Assembly (NCBI RefSeq): GCF_042686025.1
Contig: NZ_JBHUOZ010000003.1
Location: 868,001 to 932,000, forward strand
Source: Terrimonas rubra
Lineage (GTDB): Bacteria > Bacteroidota > Bacteroidia > Chitinophagales > Chitinophagaceae
Length of the DNA: 64,000 bases
Reading direction: 5' to 3'
Numbering within the stretch: the stretch's first letter is position 1; each line of letters opens with the position of its first letter. The notes beneath the pieces were generated by a model. That model was not told the origin of the DNA and ran no database searches. It saw only the letters and a program-made list of their open reading frames with translations. Below are positions 8,050 through 16,320 of the stretch, in pieces. The translations under genes were made by a program, and so were the position numbers.

Positions 8050-9249
8050 TTACAGCTCGTGTCCCAGTTTGGCTTTTTTAGTGCTCAGGTATTTTTCGTT
8101 GTGTTCGTTGGGGCAAATAGCAATGGGCACGTTTTCTACAATCTGTAAGCCATAGCCAATCAAGCCCACCCGTTTTTTAGGGTTATTGCTCATCAGGCGC
8201 AGGTGGGTTACGTTCAGGTGACGTAATATCTGGGCGCCTACGCCGTAATCACGCTGATCGGCCTGGAAACCCAGGTGCAGGTTGGCTTCTACGGTGTCCA
8301 TTCCTTCTTCCTGTAGTTTATAAGCCTTTAATTTATTCAGCAGTCCGATGCCGCGACCTTCCTGGTTCATATATAATATAATACCCTTGCCTTCTTTTTG
8401 TACCATTTCCATGGCAGCGTGTAACTGGTCGCCGCAATCACAACGCAGGGAGCCTAAAATATCGCCGGTAAAACAGGAGCTGTGCACACGGGTAAGTACG
8501 GGCTCACCGGCCTGCCATTCCCCTTTGATAAGTGCCAGGTGTTCGTTTAAAGAACTTTTTTCTTTAAAAGCCACTAACTGGAAATGACCGTATTGTGTGG
8601 GCATATCCACCCGCACGATCTCTTCAATTAATGAATCGCGTTTCAGGCGGTATTCTATCAGGTCTTTAATAGATATTAATTTAAAATCGAACTTCCTGGC
8701 TACCTCAATTAATTCAGGCAGGCGGGCCATGGTGCCGTCATCGTTCATAATTTCAACCAGTACACCGCCATAGGGTGGGGGGAAGCCGGCTAAACGGGCC
8801 AGGTCCACTGCCGCTTCGGTATGGCCTGCACGACGCAATACACCACCTTTTTTGGCGCGCAGGGGGAAAATATGCCCCGGGCGGCCCAGGTCGGCAGGGT
8901 TTACAAAGGGGTCGTTCAGTGCCTGGATTGTTTTGGAACGGTCCTGGGCAGAAATACCGGTGGTACAACCGTGGCCCAGCAGGTCAACGGAAACGGTAAA
9001 AGCCGTTTCATGCAGTGCCGTATTATTGCTCACCATCAGGTCGAGGCCCAGTTCATCACATCTTTCTTCCGGCAGGGGGGTGCAGATCAGTCCGCGGCCG
9101 TGTTTACTCATAAAATTCACTACTTCAGGGGTAATGGTGGCAGCGGCACAGATAAAATCACCTTCATTCTCACGGTCCTCATCATCTACCACAATGATCA
9201 ACTTACCGTTTTTTATATCTTCAATCGCACTTTCTATAGTACTGAACAT
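8050..9249 (-). CDS. ribBA: Bifunctional DHBP synthase / GTP cyclohydrolase II
   Basis: Makes both riboflavin precursors: 3,4-dihydroxy-2-butanone 4-phosphate from ribulose 5-phosphate, and the diaminopyrimidine from GTP. The 399 residues comprise RibB (1 to about 205, with DDEDRENEGDF and HGCTTGISAQDR) and RibA (about 206-399, with the zinc cysteines in SSCFTGDILGSLRCDCG and the GTP motif NQEGRGIGLLNK). Length and motifs are complete, so both activities are expected. It is monocistronic, convergent with nothing close, and has its own promoter immediately upstream with a very short leader. Confidence 0.97.
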   Translation of the reverse strand: MFSTIESAIEDIKNGKLIIVVDDEDRENEGDFICAAATITPEVVNFMSKHGRGLICTPLPEERCDELGLDLMVSNNTALHETAFTVSVDLLGHGCTTGISAQDRSKTIQALNDPFVNPADLGRPGHIFPLRAKKGGVLRRAGHTEAAVDLARLAGFPPPYGGVLVEIMNDDGTMARLPELIEVARKFDFKLISIKDLIEYRLKRDSLIEEIVRVDMPTQYGHFQLVAFKEKSSLNEHLALIKGEWQAGEPVLTRVHSSCFTGDILGSLRCDCGDQLHAAMEMVQKEGKGIILYMNQEGRGIGLLNKLKAYKLQEEGMDTVEANLHLGFQADQRDYGVGAQILRHLNVTHLRLMSNNPKKRVGLIGYGLQIVENVPIAICPNEHNEKYLSTKKAKLGHEL

Positions 9250-9265
9250 GGGACACTAATTTTTG

Positions 9266-9294
9266 CAAATGTAACAACAAAAAACAGGTGGCAA
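9266..9294 (-). promoter_or_regulatory. Promoter of ribBA
   Basis: On the minus strand TACATTTG (9273-9266) is an exact TAnnTTTG -7 box. A TTG lies 18 bp further upstream (9294-9292). Transcription would start about 10 bases before the ribBA ATG at 9249, which leaves no room for a riboswitch. Confidence 0.6.
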
Positions 9295-9502
9295 TAGTTT
9301 GCGGATCTTTTCATTTCCCCGGTAAGCAGTTACCGGAAGCATGCCAAATATCTTATTTACCATCTGTTTAGCAGGTCTTTCGGGCCTTAAGGGGCGAAAG
9401 ACGGGCTGATAAACCAAATTATTGCCGGACAGTTTTCCGCTCTTTTTAACACCTAGTGAGGTTTTTGGGGTATATTTAAATTACCGGGCGGGCAGGACAG
9501 AC

Positions 9503-9526
9503 CGGGGCGGGAAGACCCCGTTTTTT
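9503..9526 (+). terminator. Orphan rho-independent terminator
   Basis: CGGGG (9503-9507) pairs with CCCCG (9516-9520) around CGGGAAGA, followed directly by TTTTTT. It points along the plus strand, where no gene lies upstream, so it would end a small RNA or attenuate a leader of the TonB receptor gene. Confidence 0.6.
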
Positions 9527-9714
9527 GCTTGCCTGTTACTAACGGTAGTTAGCTAATCCATTAATTATGAAGATGATATAAATATTGTTGAGTTTCACCC
9601 CTCTACGCCTTTGGAATGATTAAGCAAATGCTTATTAATTTGTTAATATTTGTGCTACAGTTGTGTTTGAATATTTCCTTTCTTTGCAGCATTATTCGAA
9701 AATAAAAATTATTT

Positions 9715-12700
9715 ATGCTTAAGAGAATCTCGGTTTTTCTTTCCATGCTAATGCTGCTGGGCGGCTTTTTACATGCCCAGGTAACAACAAGTACAATAAC
9801 AGGTAACGTAAAAACGGCAGGAGGTGAGTCTTTAGTAGGTGCAACTATTACTGCTACCCACACTCCCTCTGGTACGGTTTACAACACCATCGCCAAAAAG
9901 GATGGTTTTTTTACCCTTCCCGGTTTAAGGATTGGTGGCCCCTACACTGTTAAAATTGACTTTGTTGGCCAGGAATCAAAAGTATTTGAAGGTATAACCC
10001 TGCAATTAGGTGAGCCTTACAATATCCAGGCGGTTTTAGGTGAAGATTCTAAAGAACTGGAAGCCGTAGTGGTAACCGGTAAAAGTAAAAAAACAGCTTC
10101 TGATAAAGGTGGTATGAGTACTGTTTTAAATAACAGGATCTTAAATACCATGCCTACTATCAGCAGGAGCATTACTGACTTTACCAGGTTAACTCCCCAG
10201 GCTAACGGTAATAGTTTTGGTGGCAGAGATGCCCGTTTAAACAATATTACTGTAGACGGTGCTAACTTAAATAATAACTTTGGTTTGAATACCGATCCTT
10301 TACCAGGTGCCGGCAACAGCCCTGTGTCTTTGGATGCTTTTGATGAGATCAGTGTAAGTATCTCTCCTTTTGATGTAAAACAAGGTAATTTCACCGGTGG
10401 TAATATTGCTGCTATTACTAAAAGCGGTACCAATACTTTCAGAGGTACAGCTTATTACTATTTCAGAAATGAAGACCTTATAGGTGATAAAGTAAAAGAC
10501 CAGAAAGCATTAAAACCAGCAGGTAAAACAACCATTTTTGGTGGTAGCTTAGGCGGTCCGATCATTAAAAACAAATTATTCTTCTTCGTTAACGCAGAAA
10601 AAGAAACCAAACCACCTGCAGCAGGTATTACCTGGACACCAACAGGCGGTTCCGGACAAGGTAATATTTCTGATGTTACCAAAACTGATTTGGACCTGGT
10701 TGCCAATTATGTAAAAGGTATGGGTTATGACCCGGGTGTGTATGATAACTTCCCTAGCTTTAAAAACGATAACTATAAAATTTTAGGTAAAATTGACTGG
10801 AATATCAGCAATAAACATAAGCTTACTTTAAAATATAGTGACTTTAAAGGTACACAGGATTTCCAGCCATCTCAGAGTGGTAATATATCCGGTACACAGG
10901 CTGGTTTAACATATGGTCCTAAGTTTTCTAAAACTGCCATGGGTTTCTCTAATATTAACTACCAGCAGATTGACGTAGTTCGTTCAGGTGCTTTGGAGTT
11001 AAACAGTAATTTCAGCTCGAGATTGTCAAACCAGTTTCTGGCAACTGTAACCCAAATTAAAAGTGATAAAGAAGGACAAGGCGATGTATTTCCTTTTGTA
11101 GACATTTTTAAAGCAGGTCAGAACTATATCAGCTTAGGTACTGAACCATTTAATGGCAAAAACAATAAAGTATTAAATGATATTTATACTATTACCAATA
11201 ACCTTACTTATTATGCCGGTAAACATACTTTAACTGCCGGTGTAAGTTATGAGTATCAGAAAGTGGGTAATATGTTCATGAGAGGTGCTTCTGGTTATTA
11301 CGCTTTTGCAAGTGTTGATGACTTTGTTAATAACAGGGCTCCCATTAAATTTGCTCAAACCTATTCTTTAATCCCCGGTAAAGACGATGTTACTTCTGCG
11401 GAATTAAAGATCGGACAGTTGTCTGCTTATGTTCAGGACGAAATTAATATCACTCCTCAATTCAGAGTAACTGTAGGTGTTCGTGTAGATAAACCAATTT
11501 ATCCTGAGCAGCCTTTAGAAAATCCTGCTAACTCTGCATTGACCTTCCAGGGACTGGATGGCTCTCCGGAGAAATTAACTACTGGTTCGTTCCCTAAAGC
11601 AGCTCCTTTATTCTCACCAAGAGCTGGTTTCCGTTGGGATATCCACGGTGATAAAAGCAAGATCTTACGTGGTGGTACAGGCTTATTTACCGGTAGAATA
11701 CCATTTGTTTACTTAACAAATATTCCTACCAACAGTGGTATGTACCAGTACTCTTCCAATGTTAATAATACTTTGTCTGGTGTAAATATGAACAATTACC
11801 TGTTCAATCCTAGCCCCCAGGCTTACAATCCTTTCTACAATAACAACTTACCGGCTAACTATTTCCCTACAACTGCAGGTTCTGTTGCATCAGCTGACTT
11901 TGCCGTTACTGCCAGGAAATTCAAGTTCCCTCAGATATGGAGAACTAACTTAGCGATTGACCAAAGCTTTGGAGCGGGTTGGAAACTGACTTTAGAAGCG
12001 ATGTATACAAAAGACATCAATGCAACGGCTATGTATAACGCCAACCAAAGTACCCCAACCGGTACAGTAAGAACTGGTGGTTTTACCCGTCCTGCTTACT
12101 CAGCTAATAACAATGCTGCAAGAAGGGTGAACAGCTCTATTACCAATGCAATTGTATTGGATAATACCAAAAAAGGACAATCTTTTGTATTGACCTCTCA
12201 GGTGTCTAAAGCGTTCAGCAATGGTTTCTATGGTTCAGTAGCTTATACTTATACTTTTGCCCAGGACGTTACTGCTAACCCGGGTAGCCAGGCCAGCTCT
12301 GTTTGGAATGCTAACCCTACCAGCGGTACTTTAAATGACAGGGAATTATCTTTCTCAAACTTTGCTGTTCCTCACAGGGTAATTGCGAATGTTTCTTACA
12401 GAAAAGAATACCTGAAGCACTTAGGTACTACCATTTCATTATTCTATGAAGGTAGCCACCAGGGTCGCTACAGTTATATCTACAATGGTGATATTAACTG
12501 GGACGGTTTTTCTCAAGACTTAATGTATGTTCCTAAAAATGCAACTGACGTTAACGAGATCAGGTTTGTTGATAAAGCATATGCTAACGGTGTAACTTAC
12601 ACTGCTGCTCAGCAAGCTCAGATCTTTGAAGCCTATATCGAGCAGGATCCTTACCTGAAAAAGAACAGGGGTCAGGTAGTGGAAAGGTTTGGTGCTAAAA

Positions 12701-13005
12701 CACCTTGGTTCAACAGGGTTGATGCGAAACTGATCCAGGATATCTTTACCAATATTGGTAAAAACAGGCACACTTTACAGCTTACTGCTGACGTGTACAA
12801 CCTGGCCAACCTGATCAATAAAGATTGGGGTATCCGTAAACTTTTCACTGTAAACAACCCTTTACGTGTTGAAAGTATCACAGGTGGTGTTCCATCTTTC
12901 TCTATCTCTCCGTTTAACAATGCTCCTGTAACCAAGTCGTTTGTTGATAACGTATCAACTGCAACTACCTGGTCAATGCAGATCGGTATTCGTTATATTT
13001 TCTAA
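9715..13005 (+). CDS. Oar-like TonB-dependent outer-membrane receptor
   Basis: A 1096-residue outer-membrane protein. It has a signal peptide (to about residue 21, ...GGFLHAQ), a carboxypeptidase-regulatory-like beta-sandwich (about 24-110), a plug region with GRDARLNNITVDGANLN, and a long barrel ending in an aromatic residue (RYIF). This is the architecture of Myxococcus Oar-type receptors, not of SusC: there is no SusD gene beside it. The substrate is unknown; some relatives are abundant surface proteins. Codons such as GGT, GCT and TTA/AAC are strongly preferred compared with neighbours, suggesting high expression. A strong terminator follows. Confidence 0.9.
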   Translation: MLKRISVFLSMLMLLGGFLHAQVTTSTITGNVKTAGGESLVGATITATHTPSGTVYNTIAKKDGFFTLPGLRIGGPYTVKIDFVGQESKVFEGITLQLGEPYNIQAVLGEDSKELEAVVVTGKSKKTASDKGGMSTVLNNRILNTMPTISRSITDFTRLTPQANGNSFGGRDARLNNITVDGANLNNNFGLNTDPLPGAGNSPVSLDAFDEISVSISPFDVKQGNFTGGNIAAITKSGTNTFRGTAYYYFRNEDLIGDKVKDQKALKPAGKTTIFGGSLGGPIIKNKLFFFVNAEKETKPPAAGITWTPTGGSGQGNISDVTKTDLDLVANYVKGMGYDPGVYDNFPSFKNDNYKILGKIDWNISNKHKLTLKYSDFKGTQDFQPSQSGNISGTQAGLTYGPKFSKTAMGFSNINYQQIDVVRSGALELNSNFSSRLSNQFLATVTQIKSDKEGQGDVFPFVDIFKAGQNYISLGTEPFNGKNNKVLNDIYTITNNLTYYAGKHTLTAGVSYEYQKVGNMFMRGASGYYAFASVDDFVNNRAPIKFAQTYSLIPGKDDVTSAELKIGQLSAYVQDEINITPQFRVTVGVRVDKPIYPEQPLENPANSALTFQGLDGSPEKLTTGSFPKAAPLFSPRAGFRWDIHGDKSKILRGGTGLFTGRIPFVYLTNIPTNSGMYQYSSNVNNTLSGVNMNNYLFNPSPQAYNPFYNNNLPANYFPTTAGSVASADFAVTARKFKFPQIWRTNLAIDQSFGAGWKLTLEAMYTKDINATAMYNANQSTPTGTVRTGGFTRPAYSANNNAARRVNSSITNAIVLDNTKKGQSFVLTSQVSKAFSNGFYGSVAYTYTFAQDVTANPGSQASSVWNANPTSGTLNDRELSFSNFAVPHRVIANVSYRKEYLKHLGTTISLFYEGSHQGRYSYIYNGDINWDGFSQDLMYVPKNATDVNEIRFVDKAYANGVTYTAAQQAQIFEAYIEQDPYLKKNRGQVVERFGAKTPWFNRVDAKLIQDIFTNIGKNRHTLQLTADVYNLANLINKDWGIRKLFTVNNPLRVESITGGVPSFSISPFNNAPVTKSFVDNVSTATTWSMQIGIRYIF

Positions 13006-13028
13006 TAGCAGAATATAGATAAATACTT

Positions 13029-13060
13029 AAAAGGCTGTTTCAATTTTGAAACAGCCTTTT
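13029..13060 (+). terminator. Rho-independent terminator after the TonB receptor gene
   Basis: A perfect 15 bp inverted repeat (13029-13043 with 13046-13060, core AAGGCTGTTTCAA) with a 2-base centre begins 24 bases after the stop codon and ends in TTTT. Confidence 0.9.
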
Positions 13061-13126
13061 GCTTTTTATAGACTGTTGTTTAAATAATACTTAATCCCAT
13101 TCTCCTATCTTTGTTACATAACGATA

Positions 13127-14758
13127 TTGACTATGAATATTGAGTTTAACCTATACGAAGACAGGATGAAAACCTTACTGTCGCAGATGCGGGAACGTCT
13201 GGCAAAAGTGCAGGAAGGTGGGGGAAAGAAAGCAATGGCCAAACAGGCCGAGAAAAATAAATTAACACCCCGGGAACGCATCAGTTACCTGGTGGATAAA
13301 AATAGTTCCTTTATAGAAATAGGCGCTTTTGCCGGCTGGGAAATGTATGAAGAATACGGTGGCTGTCCTGCAGGAGGTACGGTAGCGGGCATAGGGTATG
13401 TGAGTGGTAAACAATGTATCATTGTAGCCAATGATCAAACCGTAAAAGCAGGGGCCTGGTTCCCTATAACCGGTAAGAAAAACCTGCGTTTGCAGGAGAT
13501 GGCCATGGAAAATCATTTACCCATTATTTACCTGGTGGATAGCGCAGGCGTTTTCCTGCCCATGCAGGATGAGATATTCCCGGATAAAGAACATTTTGGC
13601 CGGATATTCAGGAACAATGCCAAGATGAGTGCGATGGGGATTACCCAGATTGCGGCAGTCATGGGCGCTTGTGTGGCGGGTGGTGCTTATTTGCCTATTA
13701 TGAGTGATGAAACCCTGATGGTGGAAGGCAATGGCTCTATCTTTTTGGCAGGCCCATATTTAGTAAAAGCAGCTGTGGGGGAAGATGTGGATGCGGAAAC
13801 CCTGGGAGGGGCCGATACGCATACTTCCATTTCCGGCATAGCCGATTATAAATTTAAGACCGAACAGGAATGCCTGGACCATGTAAAACATATGATGTCC
13901 CTGCTGGGCGACAGGCCCAAAGCCGGCTTTAACCGGGCCACACCTGAACTACCGGCAAAAGATGCCGGTGAGTTATATGGCTTGTTCCCCAGTGATGGTA
14001 AACCCTATGATATAGTGGAGCTTATTGAACGTATGGTGGACGGATCGAAGTTTGAACAGTTTAAAGAAGACTATGGCAAAACCATTGTATGCGGTTATGC
14101 CCGTATTGACGGCTGGGCGGTAGGTATAGTGGCCAACCAGCGTAAGATGATCAAAACAAAAAAAGGAGAGATGCAGATGGGCGGTGTTATTTATAATGAC
14201 AGTGCCGATAAAGCTGCCCGTTTTATATTAAACTGTAACCAAAAGAAAATACCGCTGGTGTTTTTACAGGATGTTACCGGCTTTATGGTAGGGAGCAGGA
14301 GTGAACATGCCGGCATTATTAAAGACGGTGCTAAACTGGTTAATGCCGTAGCCAACTCGGTAGTACCTAAAATAACCATCGTGATCGGTAACTCTTATGG
14401 GGCCGGTAATTATGCTATGTGCGGCAAGGCTTATGATCCACGTTTTATTTATGCCTGGCCTACTGCTAAAATAGCGGTGATGAGCGGGGAGTCGGCGGCC
14501 AAAACTTTATTGCAGATAGAAGTAGCGTCGCAGAAAGCAAAAGGTACTGTAGTGAGTGAGGCGGAGGAACAAAAACTATTCAACGAAATAAAAAGCAAAT
14601 ACGATAAACAAACCACACCTTACTATGCGGCAGCCCGTTTATGGGTAGATGCGATCATTGATCCCATGGAAACAAGGAATGTGATTTCGCAGGGTATTGC
14701 TGCAGCCAATCATAACCCGGAGATCCCGGATTTAAAGACCGGTGTATTCCAGGTATAA
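13127..14758 (+). CDS. Acyl-CoA carboxylase beta (carboxyltransferase) subunit, methylcrotonyl-CoA type
   Basis: The biotin-dependent carboxyltransferase subunit that transfers CO2 from carboxybiotin to an acyl-CoA. The 543 residues show both crotonase-like halves. The sequence FPDKEHFGRIFRNNAKMSA and the oxyanion-loop motifs (GACVAGGAYLP; GNSYGAGNYAMCG) are closest to 3-methylcrotonyl-CoA carboxylase beta (leucine degradation) rather than propionyl-CoA carboxylase. No biotin carboxylase or carrier gene is adjacent, so the partner must be elsewhere. The open frame starts at 13127 (MTMNIEF), and ATG 13133 is equally possible. rnhA follows after 8 bp. Confidence 0.88.
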   Translation: MTMNIEFNLYEDRMKTLLSQMRERLAKVQEGGGKKAMAKQAEKNKLTPRERISYLVDKNSSFIEIGAFAGWEMYEEYGGCPAGGTVAGIGYVSGKQCIIVANDQTVKAGAWFPITGKKNLRLQEMAMENHLPIIYLVDSAGVFLPMQDEIFPDKEHFGRIFRNNAKMSAMGITQIAAVMGACVAGGAYLPIMSDETLMVEGNGSIFLAGPYLVKAAVGEDVDAETLGGADTHTSISGIADYKFKTEQECLDHVKHMMSLLGDRPKAGFNRATPELPAKDAGELYGLFPSDGKPYDIVELIERMVDGSKFEQFKEDYGKTIVCGYARIDGWAVGIVANQRKMIKTKKGEMQMGGVIYNDSADKAARFILNCNQKKIPLVFLQDVTGFMVGSRSEHAGIIKDGAKLVNAVANSVVPKITIVIGNSYGAGNYAMCGKAYDPRFIYAWPTAKIAVMSGESAAKTLLQIEVASQKAKGTVVSEAEEQKLFNEIKSKYDKQTTPYYAAARLWVDAIIDPMETRNVISQGIAAANHNPEIPDLKTGVFQV

Positions 14759-14766
14759 TCTATTTC

Positions 14767-15234
14767 ATGACGAATTCTATCATTACAATTTACACCGATG
14801 GCGCGGCCAGGGGTAATCCCGGGCCGGGGGGGTATGGCGCCATTCTTATGTTTGGCAGTTTCCGGAAAGAACTCTCGCAGGGCTATAAACTCACAACCAA
14901 TAACCGTATGGAGTTACTGGCGGTGATCGCTGCCCTGGAAACTTTAAAACGCGATGATATTCCCGTTAAAATTTTTTCTGACAGTAAGTATGTAGTGGAT
15001 GCTGTTGAAAAAGGATGGCTGAATAACTGGGTACGTACTAATTTCAAAGGCGGGAAGAAGAATAAAGACCTGTGGCTGCGTTATTATGAATTATCTAAAA
15101 GATACCGAATACAATTTCAATGGGTGAAGGGCCATGCCGATAACCCATTGAACAACCGTTGTGATGTACTGGCAACAACAGCAGCCGATAAAGGGCCACA
15201 CCTGATTGATGAAGGGTATGTAAGCGAAAATTAA
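14767..15234 (+). CDS. rnhA: Ribonuclease HI
   Basis: Degrades the RNA strand of RNA-DNA hybrids. The 155 residues contain the full catalytic set: D11 (YTDGAARGNPGPGG), E49 (RMELLAVIAALE), D72 (FSDSKYVV) and D133 (NRCD), plus the loop histidine H123 (KGHADN). Length matches E. coli RNase HI. It begins 8 bp after the carboxylase gene and may be co-transcribed with it; its stop converges with the rhodanese-thioredoxin gene 12 bp away. Confidence 0.96.
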   Translation: MTNSIITIYTDGAARGNPGPGGYGAILMFGSFRKELSQGYKLTTNNRMELLAVIAALETLKRDDIPVKIFSDSKYVVDAVEKGWLNNWVRTNFKGGKKNKDLWLRYYELSKRYRIQFQWVKGHADNPLNNRCDVLATTAADKGPHLIDEGYVSEN

Positions 15235-15246
15235 TCCCGTCAGGGT

Positions 15247-15963
15247 TTATAAAGCTTTGATCATTTTTTTCATGGTGGCATCTGTCTGGTAGCCGGTCAG
15301 TCTTTTTACTTCCTTACCAGATGCATAAGTGATCAGTACGGGTAATTCCTCCAGGTTCAGTTTTTTAGCCAGGGTCTTTGCTTCGTCTACATTAATGCGG
15401 ATCACAGTCACTTTACCTTCGTATGCCTGCTGCAGTTTGCGCAGGCCCGGTTCCATTTTTTTACAGGGCAGGCACCAGTCTGCATAAAAATCAACCAGTA
15501 CTTTGGTATTAGCGGCCAGCAGCGAATCAAATTGCTGAATGGAGTAGGCGTCTGCTACGGTTACCGTGGTAGCCGTTAGCGGTAATTCCTGGTTGGTCCA
15601 GGCCATAATGCCTCCTTTGAGATCATATACCTGTGTAAAACCCAGTTCCTCCAGGGTAGCAGCTGCGGCCGCACTTCTTAAGCCGCCTTTGCAGTATACA
15701 TATACCGGGGCTGTTTTATCCAGCCCGGCTACACGGTCTTTAAAGCTTTTATCGTTCACATTTATATTGCTGGCGCCACTGATATAACCGGTGGCAAACT
15801 CTTCAGGAGTACGAACATCCAGAATGGTTTTCTTTACAGCTGTGTCAACATGTTGCTTAAAATCGGCAGCAGTTAACTGTACAGTTTTGTTTTGCTGTGC
15901 AGCAACAAACTGGTGTACCAGTAAGAAGATAAGGACGGGAAAAAGACGAAAAAGTATTTTCAT
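15247..15963 (-). CDS. Periplasmic rhodanese-thioredoxin fusion protein
   Basis: A 238-residue exported protein. The signal peptide ends near residue 22 (HQFVAAQ). A rhodanese domain (about 30-130) carries the active-site cysteine C91 in YCKGGLRSA, the sulfur- or persulfide-accepting position. A thioredoxin-like domain (about 135-238) carries C163-L-P-C166 (DWCLPCKK). The fusion suggests reduction of a rhodanese-bound persulfide or disulfide in the periplasm. It overlaps the upstream thioredoxin gene by 4 bp, so translation is probably coupled. Confidence 0.85.
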   Translation of the reverse strand: MKILFRLFPVLIFLLVHQFVAAQQNKTVQLTAADFKQHVDTAVKKTILDVRTPEEFATGYISGASNINVNDKSFKDRVAGLDKTAPVYVYCKGGLRSAAAAATLEELGFTQVYDLKGGIMAWTNQELPLTATTVTVADAYSIQQFDSLLAANTKVLVDFYADWCLPCKKMEPGLRKLQQAYEGKVTVIRINVDEAKTLAKKLNLEELPVLITYASGKEVKRLTGYQTDATMKKMIKAL

Positions 15964-16265
15964 GAACCGGCATGTGTTTGAATGAGCTGTTCTAATTCGG
16001 CGGCGGGTACCACACCTGATTTGCGCCAGACAATTTTTCCCTGTTTAAATAAAATAAGGGTGGGAACGGCCTGTACCTGGTAGGCCTGGGCTGCTGCAGG
16101 ACTTTGATCAATATCTACTTTAATGATCGTGGCTTTATCGCCCACCTGCTCTTTTAAGCCGGAAAGTATAGGAGCCATGGTTTTACAGGGGCCGCACCAG
16201 GTGGCAAAAAAATCCACCAGCACCGGCTTATCACCATTGATCAGTGTATTAAATGTTGCTGCCAT
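15960..16265 (-). CDS. trxA: Thioredoxin
   Basis: A cytoplasmic disulfide reductase of about 101 residues with the canonical WCGPC at 23-27 and the cis-proline motif AVPTLILF. The frame is open to a TTG at 16283, but ATG 16265 (MAATFNT) gives the normal thioredoxin N-terminus. The last bases overlap the start of the rhodanese-thioredoxin gene (ATGA), linking the two in one operon. It lies 55 bp after the GH28 stop on the same strand and need not share its transcript. Confidence 0.92.
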   Translation of the reverse strand: MAATFNTLINGDKPVLVDFFATWCGPCKTMAPILSGLKEQVGDKATIIKVDIDQSPAAAQAYQVQAVPTLILFKQGKIVWRKSGVVPAAELEQLIQTHAGS

Positions 16266-16320
16266 ACTGCAAAGGTACAACAACCTTTAAATATGAGCTT
16301 GTAGTGTCTTTATGTGTTTG

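Larger units (their letters stand above)
9250..9714 (+). other. 465 bp intergenic region with structured RNA-like elements
   Basis: Between ribBA and the TonB receptor there is no credible gene. Apart from the ribBA promoter the region contains two perfect hairpins: CCGGTAA/TTACCGG around GCAG (9319-9336), and GTCTTTCG/CGAAAGAC (9375-9402), flanked by further AGC/GCT pairing. A terminator-like hairpin with six T follows at 9503-9526. The remaining 190 bp before 9715 are AT-rich and must contain the promoter and leader of the receptor, but I find no exact TAnnTTTG box there. Confidence 0.55.

Noticed and set aside
8775..9297. Long plus-strand frames opposite ribBA
   Set aside because: They are antisense shadows of a gene whose motifs are complete; no protein features are visible.
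9250..9540. FMN riboswitch upstream of ribBA
   Set aside because: The conserved RFN core (AGGGTGAAATTCCC and GACCGGCGGT) is absent on the minus strand and the ribBA promoter leaves only about 10 bases of leader.
9640..9690. Exact promoter for the Oar-like receptor
   Set aside because: TTTCTTTG and AATATTTG near 9645-9686 each differ from TAnnTTTG, and no -33 box is at the right distance, so no promoter is annotated.
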